Assembly (NCBI GenBank): GCA_021848865.1 | Contig: JAJZTO010000224.1 | Location: forward strand, 1-5,271 | Length of the DNA: 5,271 nucleotides | Direction of reading: 5' to 3' | Source: Myxococcales bacterium | GTDB taxonomy: Bacteria > Myxococcota > Myxococcia > Myxococcales > Anaeromyxobacteraceae | Part shown: positions 1 through 5,271 of the stretch, piece after piece | Layout: every line of letters begins with the position of its first letter | Numbering within the stretch: position 1 is the first letter of the stretch | The notes under the pieces: generated by a model | Databases searched by the model: none | Told to the model about the DNA's origin: nothing | Seen by the model: the letters and a program-made list of their open reading frames with translations, nothing else | Position numbers and translations under genes: made by a program

Positions 1-2226
1 GACACCTTGGACTTCAGCCAGACGATCATCGCCTCGGCCGCCGTGGGCTCGGCCGCGCTCTTCGCCGGCAGCTACGCGGTGAACCGCTGGCGGCGCGGGC
101 GGGCCGACGAGGAGGCGCTGCGCGAGGCCGAGGAGCTGGAGCGCAACCTCCCGCGCTCCCTCCACCCGATCATCGACCCGGACATCTGCATCGGGAGCCT
201 GGCCTGCCTGAAGTCCTGCCCGGAGGGGGACATCCTCGGGATCGTCAACGGGACCGCCGCGCTGGTCCACGGCCAGCACTGCGTCGGCCACGGCCGCTGC
301 GCCGCCGAGTGCCCGGTGTCGGCCATCACCCTGGTCTTCGGCACCGCCAAGCGGGGCATCGACCTGCCGGAGGTGAGCGAGGTCTTCGAGTCCTCGCGCC
401 CCGGCGTCCACGTGGTGGGCGAGCTCGGCGGGATGGGGCTCATCAAGAACGCCATCCGCCAGGGGCTGCAGGCGGCCGACCACCTGGCGAAGCGGAGGCC
501 CCGGGCGCCGCCGGGCGGCGTGGACGTCTGCGTGGTGGGGGCGGGGCCGGCCGGCATCGCCACGGCGCTCGGGCTGGTCCACCACGGGCTCTCCTACCGG
601 CTGCTGGAGCAGGACTCGGTGGGCGGTACCATCTTCCACTTCCCGCGCCGCAAGGTGGTGATGACCGAGACGGTGAACCTGCCCGGCTGGGGGAGGTTCG
701 GGAAGCGGCGCATCTCCAAGGAGGACCTGCTCGCCACGCTGGAGAAGGTGATCGAGAAGGCGTCGCTGCGGGTGGAGGAGAAGGTCAAGGTCACCGGCAT
801 CGCGGGCGGCGACGGCGACTTCACCGTGCAGAGCACCGGCGGGGAGGTGCGGGCCGCCAAGGTGGTGCTGGCCATCGGGCGCCGCGGGTCGCCCCGCAAG
901 CTGCAGGTCCCGGGCGAGGAGCAGGCCAAGGTGGTGTACCGGCTCGTCGAGCCGGAGCAGTACGCGGGGTCGAGGGTGCTGGTGGTCGGCGCCGGCGACG
1001 CCGGGGTGGAGGCCGCCTGCCAGCTGGCGCGCGAGTCGGACGCCCAGGTGTGGCTCTCCTTCCGCGGCGACGCCCCCAAGTGCCGCGAGCCGAACCGGGT
1101 GGACCTGGAGGCGCAGGCGGCGAAGCGGCGGCTCACCCTGCTCCCGAGGTCGCAGGTGAAGCGGATCGGCGCGGAGGAGGTGGAGCTGGAGGCCGAGGGG
1201 AGGCCGCTCCGCCTCCCCAACGACTTCGTGGTGGTCTGCGCCGGCGGCGAGCTGCCCACCGAGTTCCTGGAGAAGGCCGGCGTGGGCATGCGCCGCTACC
1301 ACGGCGAGGCGCCGGGGTCCTCGCGGAACGGCGCCACCCGGTCGCACGCCCTCGACCGGGAGCTGACGGCGCGGCGCAAGGAGCACCGGATCGAGGCGCT
1401 CTTCGCGGTGCTGGGGGCGGCCATCCTGGTCCTGCTGGCGCTCCACGGCTGGCGGTACTACCTGCTGCCCCAGGCCGAGCGGATCCGCTCCCCGCTCCAT
1501 CCCCTCCTGAAGCCGGCCAGCCACTGGGGCCACGGCGTGGGCATCGCCGCCACCGCCTTCATGCTGTCCAACTTCCTCTACGCCGCCCGCAAGCGGGTGC
1601 GCTGGCTCTCCGGCGTCGGGGACATGCGGATCTGGCTGGCCTTCCACGTCTTCGTCGGCTTCATGAGCCCCCTGGTCATCGCCTTCCACGCCGCCTTCCA
1701 GTCGCGGAACCTGCTCGCCACCGGGACCACCGCGGCGCTGGCGGTGGTGGTCGCCACCGGCGTCGTCGGCCGGTACATCTTCAGCCTGGTGCCGGCGGCC
1801 GCCGACCACGCGCTGGAGCTGGAGGACCTGCAGGCCAGCTTCGTCCGGGCCCGCGCCGAGGTGGAGCCGCTGCTGGAGATGGTCGAGAACCCCGGCCCGG
1901 TGAGGCGGCTCTTCGCCTCGGTGACGGCGCCGCTGCCGCCCGGCTCGCTGCTGCACTCGCTGGTGACGCTGCCGCTGCAGTCGCTGCGGTCGCGCCTGGC
2001 GCTGCGCCGCGTCGCCTCCCTCTTCCCCGACGAGGAGTCGCGCCGCGCCTTCCGGGAGGACTTCCGGGTCTGCGAGCGGCTGCGGCTGCAGATCGCCTTC
2101 TTCCGGTCGCTGAAGTCGCTGATGCGCGCCTGGCGGATCTTCCACGCGTCGCTGGCCGGCTTCCTGGTGCTGGCCATCGCCGCCCACATCGGCTTCTCCC
2201 TCTACCTGGGGTACGGCCTCAAGTGA
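1..2226 (+). CDS. Ferredoxin / NAD(P)-FAD oxidoreductase / diheme cytochrome b membrane fusion protein (5' end open)
   Basis: This is probably an inner-membrane protein passing electrons between a cytoplasmic carrier such as NAD(P)H and exported cytochromes. Numbering is from the TTG at 7, which gives 739 residues. The frame is open to base 1, so the true start may be just upstream. Visible in order: a membrane anchor (about 6-26) followed by RWRRGR; a ferredoxin-like pair of cysteine motifs (C61-x5-C67-x3-C71-P and C92-x5-C98-x3-C102-P); a flavoprotein closure-like segment (131-160, PGVHVVGELGG); a first dinucleotide site GAGPAG (178-183); a second, GAGDAG (328-333); and CAGGELPTEFL (411-421). 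Five hydrophobic helices follow (about 463-484, 508-527, 541-563, 573-594, 713-735). H547/H561 and H713/H727 are each 14 apart, the usual spacing for two b hemes. Positive charges place the flavin and Fe-S domains in the cytoplasm. No CxxC disulfide motif is present in the flavin domain, so it is not a thioredoxin reductase. Physiological partners and electron direction are inferred. Confidence 0.93.
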   Translation, partial: DTLDFSQTIIASAAVGSAALFAGSYAVNRWRRGRADEEALREAEELERNLPRSLHPIIDPDICIGSLACLKSCPEGDILGIVNGTAALVHGQHCVGHGRCAAECPVSAITLVFGTAKRGIDLPEVSEVFESSRPGVHVVGELGGMGLIKNAIRQGLQAADHLAKRRPRAPPGGVDVCVVGAGPAGIATALGLVHHGLSYRLLEQDSVGGTIFHFPRRKVVMTETVNLPGWGRFGKRRISKEDLLATLEKVIEKASLRVEEKVKVTGIAGGDGDFTVQSTGGEVRAAKVVLAIGRRGSPRKLQVPGEEQAKVVYRLVEPEQYAGSRVLVVGAGDAGVEAACQLARESDAQVWLSFRGDAPKCREPNRVDLEAQAAKRRLTLLPRSQVKRIGAEEVELEAEGRPLRLPNDFVVVCAGGELPTEFLEKAGVGMRRYHGEAPGSSRNGATRSHALDRELTARRKEHRIEALFAVLGAAILVLLALHGWRYYLLPQAERIRSPLHPLLKPASHWGHGVGIAATAFMLSNFLYAARKRVRWLSGVGDMRIWLAFHVFVGFMSPLVIAFHAAFQSRNLLATGTTAALAVVVATGVVGRYIFSLVPAAADHALELEDLQASFVRARAEVEPLLEMVENPGPVRRLFASVTAPLPPGSLLHSLVTLPLQSLRSRLALRRVASLFPDEESRRAFREDFRVCERLRLQIAFFRSLKSLMRAWRIFHASLAGFLVLAIAAHIGFSLYLGYGLK

Positions 2227-4037
2227 CGGCCCGCGCCGCGCTCGCCGCCGCCCTGCTGGCGCTCGCCCCGGCCGCGCGCGCCGACCTCTTCTCGCCCGGC
2301 GACCTGACCCGGGCCCACGCCGGGCTCGAGGGGATCTCCAACTGCACCAGGTGCCACCCCCAGGGGCAGCAGCTGGCCCAGTCCGCCTGCCTGGGCTGCC
2401 ACGAGGAGCTGAAGGGGCGGCTGGCGGCCGGCCGGGGCTTCCACGGGCGGCTCCAGGGGAAAGAGCGCGACTGCTGGACCTGCCACCACGAGCACCAGGG
2501 CCGGGGCTTCGCGCTGGTCGACTGGGGGCCGGGGGGCGAGAAGGGCTTCGACCACGCCCGGACCGGCGTGCCGCTCCAGGGCAAGCACGCCGCCGTGGCC
2601 TGCGAGAAGTGCCACGAGCGCCGGCTGGTCCAGGAGCCGGCCATCCGGGCGCTGCTCGACAAGCACCCGGCGCGCCGCACCTTCCTCGGGGCGCCGGCCG
2701 CCTGCAGCGCCTGCCACTTCGACGAGCACCGCGGCCAGGTCGGGACCGACTGCCGGAGGTGCCACGACGAGCGGGGCTTCAAGCCGGCGCCGGGCTTCGA
2801 CCACGCCCGGACGCCCTACCCGCTCCTCGGCAAGCACGCCCGGGTGGCCTGCGAGAAGTGCCACCCCCGGGTCGAGGACCAGGTGGAGCACGCCGGCCTC
2901 CAGCCGAAGGCCCGCGCCTTCCTGCGCTTCAAGCCGGTGCCCCACCGGTCCTGCGCCGACTGCCACAGGGACCCGCACCAGGGCCGCTTCGGCGAGAGCT
3001 GCGCGAAGTGCCACACCGAGGCCGACTGGAAGACCGTCCGCACCGTCGGCGGCGAGAACCGGGCCTTCCACGACAAGACCCGCTACAGGCTGGAGGGGGC
3101 GCACGCGCTGGTGAAGTGCCAGGCCTGCCACGGCCCCTTCCCCGGCACCCCCGCCGAGTTCCGCGGCCTCCCCTTCGGCGCCTGCACCGACTGCCACGCC
3201 GACGCCCACGCCGGCCAGATGCGGCGCGCCCGCGCCGACGGGAACCGCTGCGACCGCTGCCACACCGTCGCCACCTTCGAGGTCTCGCGCTTCTCGCTCG
3301 AGGACCACCAGCGCACCCGCTACCCGCTGGAGGGGGCGCACCGGGCGGTGGCCTGCACCGCCTGCCACCGCGGCGACCCGCAGGTGGCCGACCGCTTCCC
3401 GGCCGCGGTGCGCGAGGAGCTCCAGCGCCGCGGCCGGCCGGTGCGCCTCTCGCTCGCGGTCTACGCCTTCGCGGGGGATCTCTCGCGCTGCGACACCTGC
3501 CACCTCGACCCGCACGGCGGCCAGTTCGACGAGCGCGCCGGCGCCAAGGGCTGCGCCGGCTGCCACGAGACCTCGAGCTTCGCCAGGACCCGCTTCGACC
3601 ACGCCAAGGACACCCGCTTCCCGCTGGAGGGGAAGCACGCCAAGGCCGCCTGCGCCTCCTGCCACGCCTCGCAGAAGAGGCCGCGCGGCCTCCCGGTGGT
3701 GAAGTACGCCGGGGTGCCGACCTCCTGCGCCGGCTGCCACGCCGACCCGCACGCCGCCCAGTTCGCCGCCGGGCCGGCCCAGCCGACCGACTGCGCCCAC
3801 TGCCACGGGACCGACGACTGGAAGAAGCAGGCGAAGTTCGTCCACGCGCCGCCCTTCACCGACTTCCGGCTGACCGGCAAGCACGCCCGGCTGGAGTGCA
3901 AGGCCTGCCACCCCGAGGTCCCGGGGGTGAGGCTCGCCGGCGGGGCGGTGCTGCGCCGCTGGCGGGGCGTCCCGCGCGCCTGCCAGGGCTGCCACGTGGA
4001 CTTCCACAAGGGCGCCTTCCGGGGGTTCGAGCCGTGA
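2223..4037 (+). CDS. Exported 20-heme cytochrome c built of triheme repeats
   Basis: This is a periplasmic (or further exported) multiheme c-type cytochrome of 604 residues, likely an electron relay or store. The GTG start at 2223 overlaps the stop of the preceding gene (GTGA) and is followed at once by a signal peptide with a predicted cut after ARA (residue 20). Twenty CXXCH motifs start at residues 41, 56, 84, 127, 161, 177, 210, 244, 260, 299, 321, 343, 378, 423, 444, 477, 502, 524, 559 and 587. All 40 cysteines belong to them. From residue 161 the hemes come in five triheme units of the form CxxCHxDPHxGQF, CxxCH, then FDHxxTxYPLxGKHAxVxCxxCH, with a sixth unit cut short after one heme. 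The conserved histidines in DPH, FDH and GKH are good candidates for distal ligands, giving bis-His low-potential hemes as in cytochrome c3/c7-type proteins. A weak GGGG lies at 2208-2211, so coupling to upstream translation is likely. The exact partner proteins are not known. Confidence 0.96.
   Translation: MTARAALAAALLALAPAARADLFSPGDLTRAHAGLEGISNCTRCHPQGQQLAQSACLGCHEELKGRLAAGRGFHGRLQGKERDCWTCHHEHQGRGFALVDWGPGGEKGFDHARTGVPLQGKHAAVACEKCHERRLVQEPAIRALLDKHPARRTFLGAPAACSACHFDEHRGQVGTDCRRCHDERGFKPAPGFDHARTPYPLLGKHARVACEKCHPRVEDQVEHAGLQPKARAFLRFKPVPHRSCADCHRDPHQGRFGESCAKCHTEADWKTVRTVGGENRAFHDKTRYRLEGAHALVKCQACHGPFPGTPAEFRGLPFGACTDCHADAHAGQMRRARADGNRCDRCHTVATFEVSRFSLEDHQRTRYPLEGAHRAVACTACHRGDPQVADRFPAAVREELQRRGRPVRLSLAVYAFAGDLSRCDTCHLDPHGGQFDERAGAKGCAGCHETSSFARTRFDHAKDTRFPLEGKHAKAACASCHASQKRPRGLPVVKYAGVPTSCAGCHADPHAAQFAAGPAQPTDCAHCHGTDDWKKQAKFVHAPPFTDFRLTGKHARLECKACHPEVPGVRLAGGAVLRRWRGVPRACQGCHVDFHKGAFRGFEP
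2703..4013 (+). repeat. Degenerate tandem triheme-encoding repeats inside the 20-heme cytochrome gene
   Basis: Units begin at bases 2703, 2952, 3183, 3489, 3726 and 3981, spaced 249, 231, 306, 237 and 255 bases. Five are complete and the sixth stops after one heme. Each encodes CxxCH-x2-H-xGQ, a second CxxCH, and an (F)xH...YPLxGKHAxVxC segment ending in a third CxxCH. The end of the preceding N-terminal region (2544-2615) already shows the last third of a unit. DNA identity persists in places: GGCTTCGACCACGCCCGGA occurs at 2544 and 2793, and a 21-base block ending in the heme motif occurs at 2595 and 2844, both 249 bases apart. The longer fourth interval comes from about 40 residues (383-422) between its third heme and the next unit. 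Confidence 0.88.
4021..4025 (+). promoter_or_regulatory. Likely ribosome binding site for the 10-heme cytochrome gene
   Basis: A GGGGG run sits eight bases before the GTG at 4034, within the final codons of the 20-heme gene. In DNA this GC-rich a G run is weak evidence alone, but the spacing is right and the start opens directly into a signal peptide. Confidence 0.5.
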
Positions 4038-4921
4038 GCCATCGTCCCGCCGCGCGCGCGGCCCCGGCCGCGCTCCTGCTGCTGGCCCTCGCCGCCGCCC
4101 CGGCGCGCGCCGCGGCCCCGGCCGCCCGGCCCCTGGACCTGCGCCCGGCCGCGCCGGCGGGCCACGGCGGCGAGACCCGCTGCGACCGCTGCCACACCAC
4201 CGACCGCTGGGGCGACGTGGCCTTCGCCCACGAGCGGACCGGCTTCCCGCTCGTCGGCGAGCACCGGAAGGCGGGCTGCAAGCAGTGCCACCCGGTCTCC
4301 TTCGACCGGCCGCTCTCCCACGCCTGCGACGCCTGCCACCGCGACGTGCACCGCGGGTCGCTCGGCAGCCGCTGCCAGGGCTGCCACGACGAGCAGTCCT
4401 GGCGGAGCCGCTTCGACGCCGACGCCCACCGGCGCGCCGGCTTCCCCCTCACCGGCCGCCACGCCTTCGTCGCCTGCGAGGAGTGCCACGGGAACCAGCT
4501 GAACCGCGGCTTCGCGCGATCGGTGAAGCAGTGCGGCGACTGCCACTCCGGCGACCTGGCGCGGGCCAACGCGGTGGTGCCCCACACCGGGTTCGGCACC
4601 GACTGCAAGGCCTGCCACACCCCGTGGCGCTTCGCCAACGCCTTCTTCCCGGCCCACGAGCAGTGCTTCGCCATCGCCACCGGCAAGCACGCGGGGATCG
4701 CCTGCCTGCGCTGCCACACCGGCGGGATCCCGCTCGTGGCCGACGTGAACAGCCTCAGCTGCACGAGCTACCTCACCAACCCGCCCAACTGCCAGTCCTG
4801 CCACGACTGCGGCAGCCACCCGGCCGTCCTCGGGTTCGCCTGCTCCAATCCCAAGTGCTACGAGTGCCACCGGTTCGCCACCACCACCGGCGCCCTGAGG
4901 GGGGCAAGGAGCATCCGATGA
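4034..4921 (+). CDS. Exported 10-heme cytochrome c with cysteine-rich C-terminus
   Basis: This is a second exported multiheme cytochrome c, 295 residues long. The GTG start at 4034 overlaps the previous stop (GTGA), has GGGGG eight bases upstream, and opens a signal peptide (hydrophobic stretch about 11-23, cut probably after ARA at 26). Ten CXXCH motifs start at residues 50, 82, 98, 114, 148, 167, 191, 224, 253 and 275. The first five follow the same plan as the 20-heme neighbour: CxxCH, FAHERTGFPLVGEH, CxxCH, then CDACHRDVHRG, CxxCH and FPLTGRHAFVACEECH. The two genes are therefore probably paralogous in part. The C-terminal third departs from this plan. It has four cysteines outside heme motifs (C211, C243, C259, C270), clustered around the last two hemes. 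Likely a periplasmic partner of the larger cytochrome; this is inferred from gene order and shared repeats. It ends in a short basic tail (RSIR). Confidence 0.95.
   Translation: MSHRPAARAAPAALLLLALAAAPARAAAPAARPLDLRPAAPAGHGGETRCDRCHTTDRWGDVAFAHERTGFPLVGEHRKAGCKQCHPVSFDRPLSHACDACHRDVHRGSLGSRCQGCHDEQSWRSRFDADAHRRAGFPLTGRHAFVACEECHGNQLNRGFARSVKQCGDCHSGDLARANAVVPHTGFGTDCKACHTPWRFANAFFPAHEQCFAIATGKHAGIACLRCHTGGIPLVADVNSLSCTSYLTNPPNCQSCHDCGSHPAVLGFACSNPKCYECHRFATTTGALRGARSIR
4906..4911 (+). promoter_or_regulatory. Ribosome binding site for the lipoprotein cytochrome gene
   Basis: AAGGAG lies six bases before the ATG at 4918, inside the last codons of the 10-heme gene. It is the best Shine-Dalgarno match at any junction in the window. 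It fixes the start of a gene whose frame would otherwise be hard to call because it has no stop in the window. Confidence 0.8.
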
Positions 4922-5271
4922 GACGCGCCCCCCTCCTCCTGCTGGTCCTGGCCGCTGCCTGTGGCGCGAACGAGAGCGCCGCCCCCTGGAACACCGACCC
5001 GGGCGTCGCCGGCCACACCTGGTTCCCGCTGGCCGGCACCGCCCACGAGCCGACGCCGGTCGGCTCCATCGCCAGCGGGCAGGCGATCTACTGCGCGTCG
5101 TGCCACGCGGCCGATGCGTTCCGGAAGATGGTGGACTGCCGGAGCTGCCACTTCGCCCATGCCTGGGACCTCTCGGCCCCGTCCCCGGACGACATGGGGT
5201 CACACACCGGGAACGCCGACTACGTCGCCAAGCGGGACGCCGTTCCCGTCCGGACGCACTCGTCCCTCGCC
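4918..5271 (+). CDS. Multiheme cytochrome c, probable lipoprotein (3' end cut by window)
   Basis: An open frame of 118 codons runs to the right edge with no stop, so only the N-terminal part is seen. The ATG at 4918 overlaps the preceding stop (ATGA) and has a strong AAGGAG six bases upstream. The product starts MRRAPLLLLVLAAACGANE. A basic start and a leucine-rich core run into a cysteine at residue 15, which looks like a lipoprotein signal, although the -3 position is Ala rather than the more common Leu. Gly rather than Asp at +2 would be compatible with outer-membrane sorting. Two CXXCH motifs follow, CASCH (59-63) and CRSCH (74-78), only ten residues apart, with further histidines at 81, 96 and 114. 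The segment just before them (IASGQAIYCASCH) looks like the start of a class I type c domain rather than the triheme repeats of the two upstream cytochromes. Total heme number and function are unknown because the gene is incomplete. Confidence 0.9.
   Translation, partial: MRRAPLLLLVLAAACGANESAAPWNTDPGVAGHTWFPLAGTAHEPTPVGSIASGQAIYCASCHAADAFRKMVDCRSCHFAHAWDLSAPSPDDMGSHTGNADYVAKRDAVPVRTHSSLA

Noticed and set aside
7..9. TTG at base 7 as the definite start of the first gene
   Set aside because: The frame stays open through GAC ACC to the edge and no ribosome binding site can be seen in six bases. A start just upstream is equally or more likely, so the end is treated as open.
309..2222. N-terminal extension of the 20-heme frame back through the oxidoreductase gene
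   Set aside because: This part is an Arg/Gly/Ala/Pro-rich out-of-frame reading of the first gene. The GTG at 2223, followed immediately by a signal peptide, is the true start.
2202..4007. A 601-codon open frame on the minus strand
   Set aside because: It mirrors the 20-heme gene. The translation is a low-complexity Gly/Ala/Val-rich string with no domain, and long antisense frames are expected in DNA this GC-rich.
2351..4033. N-terminal extension of the 10-heme frame through the 20-heme gene
   Set aside because: It is a shadow reading rich in Arg, Pro and Gly without heme motifs. The GTG at 4034 opens directly into a signal peptide and sits in a GTGA overlap like the junction before it.
4881..4904. 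CACC-repeat and G-run near the end of the 10-heme gene as a terminator
   Set aside because: No convincing stem followed by a T run is present, and the next gene starts a few bases later with an overlapping stop and start.
3461..5203. A 580-codon open frame on the minus strand spanning three genes
   Set aside because: It runs across two gene junctions of an obvious + strand operon and has low-complexity Arg/Gly/Ala/Val composition with no recognisable motif.

Overview
The window is very GC-rich DNA in which almost every third codon position is G or C. It is fully packed with four genes on the + strand that read as one operon. The base composition, the GTG starts and the density of multiheme c-type cytochromes suggest a metal-respiring member of the Myxococcota, with Anaeromyxobacter-like bacteria the best guess. 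No marker gene in the window proves the taxon. There are no RNA genes, mobile elements, CRISPR arrays or intergenic gaps.

Layout. (1) Bases 1-2226: a membrane-anchored fusion protein with a ferredoxin-like iron-sulfur domain, a two-dinucleotide-binding flavoprotein domain and a C-terminal transmembrane diheme cytochrome b-like domain. Its reading frame is open to the left edge. (2) 2223-4037: an exported cytochrome c with 20 CXXCH motifs, mostly arranged as triheme repeats. (3) 4034-4921: an exported cytochrome c with 10 CXXCH motifs, related repeats and a cysteine-rich tail. (4) 4918 to the right edge: the start of a probable lipoprotein cytochrome c with at least two hemes, cut by the window end.

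All three gene junctions are 4-base stop/start overlaps (GTGA, GTGA, ATGA), so the genes are probably translationally coupled and made as a set. The simplest joint reading is an electron conduit. The flavin and iron-sulfur domains of protein 1 would exchange electrons with NAD(P)H, or another cytoplasmic carrier, on the cytoplasmic side. Its two stacked b hemes would carry electrons across the inner membrane. The exported 20-heme and 10-heme proteins would relay them through the periplasm, and the lipoprotein would be a membrane-attached partner. At least 32 c hemes are encoded here. The direction of flow and the terminal donor or acceptor cannot be read from the sequence.

The most unusual points are in protein 1. 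Both ferredoxin motifs lack the same (second) cysteine. The flavoprotein's usual C-terminal FAD-closing segment appears to lie before, not after, its first dinucleotide-binding motif. The whole redox chain from flavin to transmembrane heme is fused in one polypeptide.
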